Positions 34,901 to 46,075 of a stretch of DNA of 64,000 nucleotides are shown here, in pieces. Each line of letters starts with the position of its first letter. Positions within the stretch are counted from its first letter, which is position 1. The position numbers and the translations under genes were made by a program. This stretch comes from Tritrichomonas musculus (taxonomy: Eukaryota; Parabasalia; Tritrichomonadida; Tritrichomonadidae). The notes beneath the pieces were generated by a model. It was given only the letters and a program-made list of their open reading frames with translations. It did no database searches and was not told the DNA's origin. The stretch is taken from NCBI GenBank assembly GCA_039105265.1, contig JAPFFF010000078.1, forward strand, positions 207,461 through 271,460, read 5' to 3'.

Positions 34901-37900
34901 TCATCATCATCATCTTCTTCTTCTTTTCTGTCATCATCATCTTCTTCTTCTTCTTTTCTGTCATCATCATCATCTTCTTCTTCTTCTTTTCTGTCATCAT
35001 CATCATCTTCTTCTTCTTCTTTTCTGTCATCATCATCATCTTCTTCTTCTTTTCTGTCATCATCTTCTTCTTCTTCTTCTTTTCTGTCATCATCTTCATC
35101 ATTTTCTTCTTCTTCTTCTTCTTTTCTGTCATCATCATCATCTTCTTCTTCTTCTTTTCTGTCATCATCATCATCTTCTTCTTCTTCTTTTCTGCCATCA
35201 TCTTCATCATCTTCTTTTTCTTCTCTGTCATCATCACCATCATCTTCTTCTTCATCAATTTCTTCTTTTTCTCTGTCATCATCATCTTCTTCTTCTTTTC
35301 TGTCATCATCTTCATCATTTTCTTCTTCTTCTCTGTCATCATCATAATCTTCTTCTTCTTCTTTTCTGTCATCATCTTCATCATCTTCTTTTTCTTCTCT
35401 GTCATCATCATCTTCTTCTTCTTTTCTGTCATCATCTTCATCATTTTCTTCTTCTTCTCTGTCATCATCATCATCATCATCTTCTTCTTTTCTGCCATCA
35501 TCTTCATCATCTTCTTTTTCTTCTCTGTCATCATCATCATCATCTTCTTCTTCTTCTTCTTCTTCTCTGTCACCATCATCTTCTTCTTCTTCTTTTCTGT
35601 CATCATCATCTTCTTCTTCTTTTCTGTCATCATCTTCATCATCATCTTCTTCTTCTTTTCAATCATCATCATCTTCATCATTTTCTTCTTCTTCTCTGTC
35701 ACCATCATCATCTTCTTCTTCTTCTTCTCTGTCATCATCATCATCATCTTCTTCTTCTTCTTTTCTGTCATCATCATCATCTTCTTCTTCTTTTCTGTCA
35801 TCATCATCATCTTCTTCTTCTTTTCTGTCATCATCATCATCTTCTTCTTCTTCTTTTCTGTCATCATCATCATCTTCTTCTTCTTCTTTTCTGTCATCAT
35901 CATCTTCTTCTTCTTCTTTTCTGTCATCATCTTCATCATTTTCTTCTTCTTTTCTGTCATCATCATCATCTTCTTCTTCTTTTCTGTCATCATCTTCATC
36001 TTCTTCTTCTTCTTTTCTGTCATCATCTTTTTCTTCTTCTTTTCTGTCATCATCATCTTCTTCTTCTTCTTTTCTGTCATCATCATCATCTTCTTCTTCT
36101 TTTCTGTCATCATCTTCATCATTTTCTTCTTCTTCTCTGTCATCATCATCATCATCTTCTTCTTTTCTGTCATCATCATCATCATCTTCTTCTTCTTTTC
36201 TGCCATCATCTTCATCATCTTCTTTTTCTTCTCTGTCATCATCATCATCATCTTCTTCTTCTTCTTCTTTTCTGTCATCATCATCATCTTCTTCTTCTTT
36301 TCTGTCATCATCATCATCTTCTTCTTCTTTTCTGTCATCATCATCTTCTTCTTCTTCTTTTCTGTCATCATCATCATCTTCTTCTTCTTCTTTTCTGTCA
36401 TCATCATCATCTTCTTCTTCTTCTTTTCTGTCATCATCATCATCTTCTTCTTCTTTTCTGTCATCATCTTCTTCTTCTTCTTCTTTTCTGTCATCATCTT
36501 CATCATTTTCTTCTTCTTCTTCTTCTTTTCTGTCATCATCATCATCTTCTTCTTCTTCTTTTCTGTCATCATCATCATCTTCTTCTTCTTCTTTTCTGCC
36601 ATCATCTTCATCATCTTCTTTTTCTTCTCTGTCATCATCACCATCATCTTCTTCTTCATCAATTTCTTCTTTTTCTCTGTCATCATCATCTTCTTCTTCT
36701 TTTCTGTCATCATCTTCATCATTTTCTTCTTCTTCTCTGTCATCATCATAATCTTCTTCTTCTTCTTTTCTGTCATCATCTTCATCATCTTCTTTTTCTT
36801 CTCTGTCATCATCATCTTCTTCTTCTTTTCTGTCATCATCTTCATCATTTTCTTCTTCTTCTCTGTCATCATCATCATCATCATCTTCTTCTTTTCTGCC
36901 ATCATCTTCATCATCTTCTTTTTCTTCTCTGTCATCATCATCATCATCTTCTTCTTCTTCTTCTTCTTCTCTGTCACCATCATCTTCTTCTTCTTCTTTT
37001 CTGTCATCATCATCTTCTTCTTCTTTTCTGTCATCATCTTCATCATCATCTTCTTCTTCTTCTCTGTCATCATCTTCATCATTTTCTTCTTCTTCTCTGT
37101 CACCATCATCATCTTCTTCTTCTTCTTCTCTGTCATCATCATCATCATCTTCTTCTTCTTCTTTGCCATAATCATTTTTTTATTCTTTCCAAATATATTT
37201 AATTTTTGTGCAAATGAAATGATCCATTTGTAAATATTACTCAAATATAATAATAAATTTGCAAATTACATCATTTTTTTCCACCATCATTTCATTATTC
37301 ATAATCATTATTTTTATTTCTCTTCATTTTCCCCTTATTAAATTTGATCACACAATATATTTCATTTTCCTTATCACTTTTCTTTTTTATGAATCTTTAA
37401 TATATCAATATGATATTTTTATAAAACTCCTAAAATTTATTGAAAAAATTGAATATTGTAGTAATAAAGCATTTTATTAGGTAAAATAAACTAATTTTAG
37501 GCATAGACAATTCAAATTATAATCTGAACCACATATTTAAATCAAAAAAAACTTTAAAATTGCAATATTTTGATGAAATACAATAAACAGAATAGCAATT
37601 AGTTGGATATTGGCATTTAAAAAATATTTATTCATTTATTGATACATTTGTAATAATGTTGCACGTTTACATTTTAACAAATTCGTAAAAAATACGTTTA
37701 TAATTTTTTGGAACAAAAAACTTTAATTTCTCCTTTAAAAAAAGAGAAAAAGAAATAAAAATAGCATAATTGAAATTAACATTTTATAAAGAATAATTTT
37801 ATTGCAATTACATTTTTATTTATTACATTTTTTATTGAATATTATTGAAATATTCAATATTTTTAAACTAGTATATGTAACATCTAATACATATACCATA

Positions 37901-38373
37901 CGTAAAAAACGATGGAGAATAATATTTAAAGAGATATGGAATCGTATCTGAGTGTGGGAGTCTGAAATCTGATTATTCGATATTAATCACTGATTTGAAA
38001 ACACAGAGATTCGCGTCTAGGATTAAATACATAAAAAACAAAAACGATTGTCTATAATAACCACTAATTTATAAGCATTTTTTGAAGATGTGTTGGATAA
38101 TTGTAATTTGATATGTCAAATAAAAACCTTGTTTGGAGGCGAGCTTGCACAGAAATAATCTTTGTCTGATGCCAATCAATATATATTTTTTTGAAGTTTC
38201 CTTACTACCAAAGCTGCAGCACTTAACATTTTTTTAATTTAGAGTGATATGTTTTTCAGAGGAAAAGTGTTACTGAATATTTTTTTAAAAGCAAATTAGT
38301 GTTACTGATTTTTTTTTCTCTCTCAAAAAGTGATACTTTAAGTGAAAAAAGTTTTTAAAAGTGATACTATCCC
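25938..38373 (-). repeat. Right inverted arm of the foldback element
   Basis: Reverse-complement partner of the left arm, 12.4 kb long because its minisatellite has grown to 10.7 kb. It lacks both the 93-bp MITE and the 952-bp insertion, so it preserves the uninterrupted arm order. Outer block 37164-38373 and inner block 25938-26473 match the left arm closely. Confidence 0.8.
26474..37163 (-). repeat. Right-arm GAA/GAT minisatellite (10.7 kb)
   Basis: More than 300 short units of the form TTTTCTGTC-(ATC)n-(TTC)n as read on the plus strand, with n varying and rare GTCACC, GCCATC or TTTTTC variants. Every unit length is a multiple of three. The minus strand is therefore open from ATG 37175 to 26346 (about 3600 codons of Lys, Met, Thr and Glu), and a plus-strand frame of similar length is also open. 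Larger blocks are duplicated inside (offsets near 588, 1404 and 4008 bp). Translation is not supported by any domain or by normal codon use. Confidence 0.9.
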
Positions 38374-38382
38374 AATTAATAT
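38374..38382 (+). repeat. Right target-site duplication, AATTAATAT
   Basis: Identical to 20461-20469 and immediately outside the right terminus (...CTATCCC). Confidence 0.8.
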
Positions 38383-38729
38383 TTCGAACATTTTGAAAGT
38401 CTTCTGTTCATTAATAGATCACCTTTTTGATTCTTGGCAATATCTTTAACATTGCTTTAACTCCTTCGAATTCCTTGCCAATTGCCTTTCATAAGCCTTC
38501 GGCTTTATTAGAAGATGATATTATGCTTCATTTTATTCTCATAGTTGCATTTCACTACTAGCCAATCACCCATTTCTACCTTTTTTTTTGATAATTTTTA
38601 ATTGTTTTATTGTTTTTAATTGTTACCATATTTCTATATCTTTTACATTTTTTTAAAAACTTTTTGAATTAATGAAAATACGTTTTTTTGAAATTTTAAG
38701 TTAACAGGAAAATATCTATACTGGTCCAT
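38383..38729. other. Flank with faint minus-strand coding relic
   Basis: On the minus strand around 38580-38410, phrases such as MGDWLVVKCNYENKMKHNII and EFEGVKAMLKILPRIKKVIY are read in different frames separated by stops. It may be a shred of an older transposon or gene; no family assigned. The rest is AT-rich spacer. Confidence 0.3.
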
Positions 38730-41700
38730 ATGCATAATTTGGGCCAGATTAATATCGAGGGTACAAACATTTTCTCTGGAATTACATCCAGATTAACGAT
38801 TAATACATCTTTTAAAGTTACTCCTGATGCAAATTTTTTGAAATATGAAGATTTTAAAAATATTATAAATATTTTTGGAGGATTCATTACGCAAACTAAT
38901 AAATTTAAAATTAGTGGTGATTATCTAGCAACTAATACAATAGATCTATATTTTTTTCTTTTTAACAATAATATTATAATTATAGATCAATTTACTCTTC
39001 AAACTGAACAAAGTATATTTAAATTTTTACAAGAAAGTATTTTATTCTTAAATGATAAATCCAAAGAAAAATATCACATTGCAGTCAACAAGCCAATTGA
39101 CGAGATAAGCCAAAAAAATTTTTTTCAATTTGACAAAAGTGACATTTCCGCAATTCAAAACAAAATAATCAATAGCATAATCCGAAAGAGCCAAATATTG
39201 ACTCTTTTAGCAAAAGATAAAAGTAATAAAAAGTATGACATTAATGATTTTGTCGATATAAAATACTTTAGTAGCAATGTTTCATTGAGTTTTAATTTGA
39301 GTAACCAATTACTTTATGTGCTGAAATCATTCAATAAAAACGATGATGAATCAATGAAGTATTGTCAAAGAGAAATTGATTTTTACAAATCAATTAATAA
39401 TCAAAATTTCTTATTTTGCAAATTTTATGGAACAATTGAAGATCGACATAATTTCATTATTGTTATTGAATTCATTGATGGCAAAACTTTAGAAAACTTT
39501 ATTCTTGATTCAAAAGGAAAAATCGATTATAATGAAAAAATTAAAATTATATTTTTAATTATAATAGCAATCGAATTTGTTCATAATAAAGATTGGATTT
39601 TACGTGATTTGAAATGGGACAACATTATCATTGACGTCAATCACAATCCTGTGTTTATTGATTTCGATAAAACTAGAAAAAAATCAAGTCAAGACAATAA
39701 TGGATTAGTTACAAAAATTTTTGGTAGTGAACACTTTTTGGCTCCTGAACAATATTTAAAAGGTGACTATTCTTTCATGTCAGATATGTATTCGGTAGCA
39801 ATGATTATTCATTTCATCATTAATGAGAAAAGTTATAACGATTTGCTAACGATTCCATATTTAAATCAATTTTATGAATCACAGAAAAGCATTTTGAGTA
39901 ATAAACTATTCTGCATTGTTCCAGATGAGTACCAATTAATTTTTAATACATATAAAAAATGTTTTGATTTTTCGCCTGATTCTCGACCAAATGCCACAGA
40001 ATTATATTATTCAGTTTTTAATTGCGTTAAATACGAATCAAAATTTAAATCTTTATCTGAAATAAATCAAGTTCGATTCGGTAGTTCGTATATTTCACTT
40101 GGGATTCGTTCTTTTTCCCAAATTAATTTTGATATTAATTGCGAAATGAAAAAAATAATCGGACTTTTGAAACTTGGATTAAAATATAAAGATGTATATG
40201 CTCAAATAGTAGTTGGTAAAATGCATTATCATGGAACAATTCTACCTCATGATATGAACAAATGTGTTTATTACTTCGATCTGGCAGCAAATCAAGATGA
40301 AGAGAAAACAGTAGCTGTATTGGCACAAATAACGCTTGGATCATTATTTTATGCAGGAAGATATGTAAAACCCGATTATCCAAAAAGCATTCATTATTTT
40401 ACACTTGCGGCAAATCTAAATAATGACCAAGCACAATTATATCTTGCAGTTATATATCTTGAAGGTAAAATAACTAAGCAAGATTATAACAAAGCATTAA
40501 CATATTTCAAACTTGCTGCTTCTAATGAAAATGTTTCTGCTTTGATTTTTCTTGGCAAGTTTCATTATACTGGTTATATAGTAAGACGTGACGTAGGAAA
40601 ATCAATTTATTATTTAACAAAAGCATCAGACAAAGGAAATCCAGAGGCACAATATCTTCTTGGTAGAATATATACAGAATCTAAATTGATTCAACCAAAT
40701 ATTGAAAAGGCTATTCATTTTTTCACACTCTCTGCTGACAAAAATTATTTAGAAGCACAAATTATTCTATCAGATATATATTTATTCGATAAATCTGGTA
40801 ATTCAGATATCAAAAAAGGAATTTATTATTTATCAAAGGCTGCGGACAATAACGACCTTTTGTCACGATTTAAGCTAGGAATTATTTATTTTGAAGGAAA
40901 ACTGATAAAACAAGATATAAATAAAGCAATACATTTTATAACAATTTGTTCTGATAAAAACTTGCTTTTAGCGCAAGAATCCCTAGGCTATATTTATTTA
41001 GATGGAATTAACACTCCAAAGGATTTAAACAGGGCGATAAAATATTTTACATTAGCTTCAAATCAAGGATCTATATGGATATTGATATTAATAAATCTAT
41101 TCACTATTTTACTCTTTCATTGGATAACGGATATGATCTTTCTGCATTTTGTTTATATGTTTTATATTCATCTTGTAAAAATGCTCCAATCGATGTTTCA
41201 AAGGCAACTAAATATTTGAATCTTTTTTTAAACAAAAACAATCGGATATCTTTTCTCATGCGGGGCATTTCTTATCTTAAATCAGAGAATACACAAAATA
41301 ATATGAATAAGGCAATTAAATTATTAACTTATTCAGCAAAACTCAAAAATAAATTTGCACAATATGCTCTTGCATTAATATTTTATGCTGGATTATCACC
41401 TTTTATCAAAAATGATATAAATAAAGCAATTTATTATGCAACTTTGTCTGCAGAAGGAGGATGTTATGAATCCAAATTGTTATTAGGCATGATTTATTAT
41501 GAAGGAATTTATACTCATCGTGATATTAAAAATTCAATTCATTACTTGAAAGAGTGTTCAAGTCTAGATTATCATGAAGCCAAAAATAATCTTGGCGTCA
41601 TTTATAAAAATGAAAGAAAAAATATATTTGTAGCTATTCTATATTTCAATGAAGCTATTAATATTTGTAACAGTCCTTTTGCATTGTTCAACTTATCTAA

Positions 41701-42094
41701 ATTTTATTTTTTTGGAATTGGTGTTGATAAAGATATTAGCAAATCAGTTGAATTATTGGAAAAAGCTGTGGGTAATGAATTTTATAATGCAAATATTTTC
41801 TTGTTTTTAATTCATTTTAAGAGCAATGATGAGAAATTAATAAACAAGAGTTATCTTTATCTCCAGAAAATTAAATATTAGCCTTTAGCATATTTACTTG
41901 AATACGAGGTAGACACACTGCTTTTATTTTATGAAAAATATGACATGGTTTATTCATTTATCATTGACCCTGTATATGATTTTGCATATTTCATGCTTCA
42001 TAAGGAATTTCCTGTATTAAAAAAAGAAGAAGCTAAACAACCAAAAGATATTAACCATCTTTTTTATGAAGGTTTTTCAATCAATTTAAAATGA
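38730..42094 (+). pseudogene. Sel1-repeat protein kinase, broken by a frameshift and a stop
   Basis: ATG 38730 opens 829 codons. Residues about 200-430 form a protein kinase domain: VLK (likely the ATP Lys), an alpha-C Glu in QREIDFYKSI, a catalytic loop ILRDLKWDN near 290 (Leu replaces the His of HRD), FIDFD in place of DFG, and LAPEQ. From about 470 come eight Sel1-like repeats (xAQxxLGxIYxxGxxxxxDxxKAIxYFxLA). Near 41065 the frame shifts: the first frame ends in unrelated sequence at 41219, while the repeats continue in another frame from 41075 (MDIDINKSIHYF) to a TAG at 41879. Seventy more coding-like codons follow in that frame to TGA at 42092. About half a repeat seems to be missing at the shift, so a deletion is likely. 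Sel1 kinases are a large trichomonad family; the target is unknown. Confidence 0.75.
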
Positions 42095-42525
42095 TCAAGA
42101 AAAATGTTCAACTTTTTATGAATCACTTATTTATAAAGCTATTCAAAATATGTACTATTTTAATTAAATAAATGATTAAAAGATAAGCGTGATAACATGT
42201 ATAATACTGATTTTTTTTTTAATCACAATTTCATCTTTAATTACCCATATATTCTCCATTTTGAACTTGAAATGAACTCAAAAACTCAAAATTAAATAAA
42301 ATCATCTTTGAATTAATACATGATTTTATAACTTTTGTTTCATCAATGCAAAATAAACTTCATTTTATATACAAATTTTTGGTTGATTTAAATTATCGCA
42401 AAATTAGACTTGATCATTGTTTTGGCTTTAAAAGATGATTGAGCGATTAGCAAATAAATAAATAATTTTTTACAAGCGATCTATTTATTAATATCTATGT
42501 CTATATATCTAATAATAATTCTAAA
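42095..42525. other. AT-rich spacer
   Basis: Converging 3' ends of the Sel1 kinase and the beta-amylase; nothing else seen. Confidence 0.6.
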
Positions 42526-43890
42526 TTATAACAAATTATATTTGCAATTCAAATTGTAGTATTCGTAACTTTCCTTTTCATATTCAGAATCGTCTTCTTC
42601 ATCATCTTGGCCAAAAGAGTCATGCATTTGCTGAGTGAATTTGACAAAATCAGTCCATGCCTTTTCGTTGTTCATTAGCTTGTCGGTCATTCTCAAGAAA
42701 GTGAATTCTTTCATTCCTCTTGATTTCCACTTTAATATCTGATTGTATGCGTCCCAGTGGTAGCACTCGATAGCGTTTTCGCCTTCAAAATTAAGCCCGT
42801 TTTTACTTGCAATTTCAAAGACATCATTCACGAGACTCGCTGGATCAGAGGATGCATATCTGTCTTGCCCTCGCATTTCGAGACATGTGAAACAAAAATC
42901 GATGTCTTCTTCTTTGAACATCTTTGCGATTTCTGAATAACCGTCATTTCCATTTGTGTTGTAGTATCCTGCTGTTGCCTCGGCACTTCTCGCCTCATTC
43001 AGATACTGCCAATGAATTCCCGCGACTTTTCCTGAGATTTCTATGTTGGTGAATACTTTTCGTGCTGTTCTCAAGATGTTCCTTCCGTGTTCGATCAACT
43101 TTTGCGAATACCAGCTCAGGAAGAATTTTCCGTATTCTGTCTTGTATCCTGTCGTCCAGAATGTAGGCCCACCTGGGTACACATTGTAATTATCTCCAAT
43201 ATCTGTTGGTGGCGATGTCCACTCTGGATGACCTGCTTCTTTGGCGTCTCTAGCAAACATTTCTTTGGACATTTCATCGTAGCATTGGAATGAGCCGCTT
43301 GATGGATATTCCCATCTTGATAACAAATATGAAGGATAACGAAGCTCGCCACATGGCCCGAGTCCGACTTCGATTTTTGAAATTGTCTTGCATTTGATGT
43401 ACTTTTGGAAGTGTTGGTTGAAGTTGATCATGAAATCGCGATACATTTCGAGTGGTGTCCTTTCGCCAAGTTTGATATTGTCATATGAAAATGAGATGTA
43501 TTCATCATTGATTTGGTTAAATCTGTCAACGAAATAAGGTTTGACTTCATTTTCAAATACAAATTGTGGAATTGGAATATGAACTGTATCTCCGATGTTT
43601 CCACTGCATTGATGGAAGCTCAACACTGGAAGAATTTTAAGACCAATTTTGTGCATAACCTTGAATACTTGATCATAACCATGCCATCGATATTTATTTG
43701 CAGTTTTTTCAACGAGTCCCCACCAAACGTCAATCATGACTCCATCAATTCCTCCTTCTTTTAATTGTTCACACCAATCTGTAAATTTGTTTAAGTAAGA
43801 TGGCTTTCCTTCTTCATTTATAACGTCGAGCGGTGCCATGACGTAAACATTGCATCTGTTCTGGCTGAAATTGCTGTTGTTTACTTTCAT
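42526..43890 (-). CDS. Beta-amylase (glycoside hydrolase family 14)
   Basis: Predicted 454-residue enzyme that releases maltose from the non-reducing ends of alpha-1,4-glucans (starch, glycogen). GH14 hallmarks are intact: GVMIDVWWG (50-58), HQCSGNIGD (93-101), the acid Glu182 in CGELRYPSY, the base Glu338 in FTCLEMRGQD, and a late FTFLRM (397-402). Length fits the 450-500 residue family core without plant extensions. No signal peptide is visible, so it is likely cytosolic, acting on stored glycogen or engulfed starch; a short acidic Asp/Glu tail ends the protein. The start at 43890 is the first ATG in frame; an upstream in-frame TTG was not used. The family is best known from plants and some bacteria and also occurs in trichomonads and Entamoeba. 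Confidence 0.95.
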   Translation of the reverse strand: MKVNNSNFSQNRCNVYVMAPLDVINEEGKPSYLNKFTDWCEQLKEGGIDGVMIDVWWGLVEKTANKYRWHGYDQVFKVMHKIGLKILPVLSFHQCSGNIGDTVHIPIPQFVFENEVKPYFVDRFNQINDEYISFSYDNIKLGERTPLEMYRDFMINFNQHFQKYIKCKTISKIEVGLGPCGELRYPSYLLSRWEYPSSGSFQCYDEMSKEMFARDAKEAGHPEWTSPPTDIGDNYNVYPGGPTFWTTGYKTEYGKFFLSWYSQKLIEHGRNILRTARKVFTNIEISGKVAGIHWQYLNEARSAEATAGYYNTNGNDGYSEIAKMFKEEDIDFCFTCLEMRGQDRYASSDPASLVNDVFEIASKNGLNFEGENAIECYHWDAYNQILKWKSRGMKEFTFLRMTDKLMNNEKAWTDFVKFTQQMHDSFGQDDEEDDSEYEKESYEYYNLNCKYNLL

Positions 43891-43894
43891 ATGG

Positions 43895-43899
43895 AATGA
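43895..43899 (-). promoter_or_regulatory. Initiator-like motif of beta-amylase
   Basis: Minus-strand TCATT fits TCA(+1)Y(T/A), with +1 at 43897. This would give a 7-nt leader and supports the ATG at 43890. Confidence 0.5.
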
Positions 43900-43910
43900 A
43901 TGTATCAATT

Positions 43911-45020
43911 AATAATGAAGTGTATCATCTTGCACAAGATAGATTATTTCATTTTCCTATTTTTCATCGAAAATAATCATCATTTGAAAGAATTGCAAAA
44001 TAATTGCTTTCAATTCTTTCTGTTGCTTCTTTATTTTGATACATTTTTACATCCTTATTATCAAAATTCAATATATTTTATATATATTGTATACTTTTTA
44101 TTCATTTATATTTGATTTGAAAGTGACCAATCTTGATTGGTCAAAATTGATTCAATTTATAAATAAATTACTCAATTTTTTGAATGCGTTTCAATTGAAT
44201 ATTTTTTATTCTTATGAATGAAATAGATACCGAACTATCATATTTAGTTCATGTTATGCTTATATTATTTAAAAATTATATTTTTATCAAAACTCATAAT
44301 CATGTCAATTATTTCTATATAAAATGAAAGATATTTGATTTAAACACAATATATATTTTTCATTTTATATTATAACTAATATTATAATAAAATATATATT
44401 ATTTGATTTTAAATTTTCAAGATATTTAATAAATAATTTGAAAAAACAATAATTGAAAATTAAATAATATTGAATTTTTATGGTTAGACTCAGAAAATAA
44501 AATTGAATACTTTATATTGTTTGATATAAAAATAAATGTATTCTGTTTCTAGATAAACCAAATTTATGTAAATCCAACATGCAAGAATGTTGGTCATCTG
44601 ATTCAAGTTAATTTACAAAAACAGACATATTTTCTCCATCAAATGACCAATATTCTATCTTAAACTTCGTAATCATCAAAATAATTCAGAAAATAAGGTA
44701 TATTGTATTACAACATGAAAATTTATTTCTTTACTCAATTTAAGGAATCACGGAAATTTGCATAATCGAATTGATTATTCAGATTCAATAAAATTCAACA
44801 AATTTTCACAGGTTTCTGACCATTTGAATACAAATTTTTTATTATAAGTGATGAACCAATATCTCATGAAGTTAAAAGCATCCTTTAATATAATAATCTT
44901 TTGCTTATACTTTTTCAAGCCTTATTTGGCCTTATTCCAATAATCATTGTGAACACATTATAGAAAATATTTTTTTTTCTAATTGCAACTGATGCCAATT
45001 ACATTCAGCCAAAGTCACTG
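43911..45020. other. AT-rich intergenic region
   Basis: Small open frames here (for example 43900-44115) look like spacer composition. No gene or RNA is supported. Confidence 0.6.
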
Positions 45021-45884
45021 ATGGCATCTTCCGGAAAAATACTCATGAATGAGAGGACAGGCGCGCTTGCTTTTGATGCCGAAGAAATATTGGAACTGCA
45101 GGATGCACCTTCTCTTGTTGCCGTGGATCAAAGGAGGACATCTGTAGACCTCGCTACTCACCAAGGAGCTGAGGCCAAGAAACTCTCAAAATCTCATCTT
45201 TTCTCAATTTGAGAGCTGCATTCAAAATCAGACATTTTTAGCCATTCAAAAAGTTTTCATCATCTAAACAATTCACTAAATAGGCGCAGCTCACAGAGTG
45301 CCAACTTAGCGAATCAGTTCACAGAGACAAAAAGTATTCGGCGACAAAAGCCTCGTAATGAACTTTTCTGGATCAAGCATCTTTGCTATCAAAAGGCTTT
45401 GCATAGTCAAGAGATCCTTCTCGATCAACGCTATTTAGTGAGACATCGCGACTTTCATTATCGACTACATTCACTGAATCACTCCTTCACATGGTCAGCA
45501 GAATTCACATAATCATTGGTGTTCACCGATTCTAACCGATCAACAAAAGCCGATGTATTTTCTCCATCAGAATAACCACAATCCGACCTCAAGATTTTCG
45601 CCATCCAGATATTTCAGCCAGTCGCTCCTGCTCACTGAATCACAAGAATTCTCGCTCTCTTCTCAACTCACTGAATCATCGGAGCTCACTCATTCAAGCC
45701 TCTTTTCAGAAAAGCGCATATCGGATATGCAACTGATTCGAATAACCGTGATAAGGATGAAATTGATCTCATCCTTGATGACGCTAGTGGATCACCTGAT
45801 ATTCCACTAAAACTCAAGAATCGGCGAATTTGTAGGTTCTTTAACCAAAATGCAAGAAAAAGTGCCTTGCCTATTTTTTTTTAA
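45021..45884 (+). pseudogene. Decayed gene of unknown function
   Basis: The base composition is clearly richer in G and C than the flanks, and coding-like sequence passes through several frames. A first frame runs from ATG 45021 (MASSGKILMNERTGALAFDA) to TGA 45210, and continues in the same frame to a TAA near 45513 (NELFWIKHLCYQKALHSQEI). A Ser-rich stretch is in a second frame (45553-45810), and an acidic end in a third (RDKDEIDLILDDASGSPDIP) reaches 45884. At least two stops and two frame changes. No domain is recognised; sequencing error or introns cannot be excluded. Confidence 0.4.
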
Positions 45885-46075
45885 TAAAATTATCAATGAG
45901 CACGATATTTGAGTGGGTGCCTAGATAATTGGAATGAGGGAAATATCCGATTTAGCTGGACCCCCTATGCTTCGAATTCAAAGGAGGAAAAAAAATCTAT
46001 TCTCATAATTTTCTAACCACTAAACATCATATTTACGTCTATTTCATTTCAAAATTTATTTCAAAATTCGTCCAA

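Larger units (their letters stand above)
20470..38373. mobile_element. 17.9 kb foldback element with very long inverted arms (MULE-like, non-autonomous)
   Basis: Both ends start GGGATAGTATCACTTTTAAA reading inward, and the outer 1.2 kb of each arm is identical as far as can be judged by eye. A perfect 9-bp duplication, AATTAATAT, flanks the element; 9-11 bp duplications are typical of Mutator-like elements. Left arm: 20470-24826. Unique centre: 24827-25937. Right arm: 25938-38373. Each arm consists of an outer AT-rich block, a GAA/GAT minisatellite and an inner AT-rich block. No transposase, polymerase or integrase frame is visible, so mobilisation would need enzyme supplied elsewhere. Near-identical arms imply recent insertion or recent arm homogenisation. 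The superfamily is inferred from duplication length and long inverted ends. Confidence 0.75.

Noticed and set aside
26346-37244. A 3632-codon Lys/Met open frame (and a similar one at 21599-23173) as a real giant protein
   Set aside because: The frame begins at a TTG, not ATG; it is open because the minisatellite units are multiples of three, and the opposite strand is open over the same span. No domain or normal codon use supports translation.
37259-37480. A 73-codon frame repeated in both arms (37259-37480 and 21363-21584)
   Set aside because: It starts at TTG and has no internal Met; it is AT-rich arm sequence duplicated by the inverted repeat.
20470-38373. A Maverick/Polinton, suggested by the size and long inverted ends
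   Set aside because: No polymerase, integrase, protease or capsid frame is visible and the target duplication is 9 bp rather than the 5-6 bp of that group.
16916-42094. Alternative genetic code (TAA/TAG = Gln) for the whole organism
   Set aside because: Intact genes end at TAA or TAG exactly where domains and composition end (PP1, E2/U-box, beta-amylase), so the standard code holds for the host.
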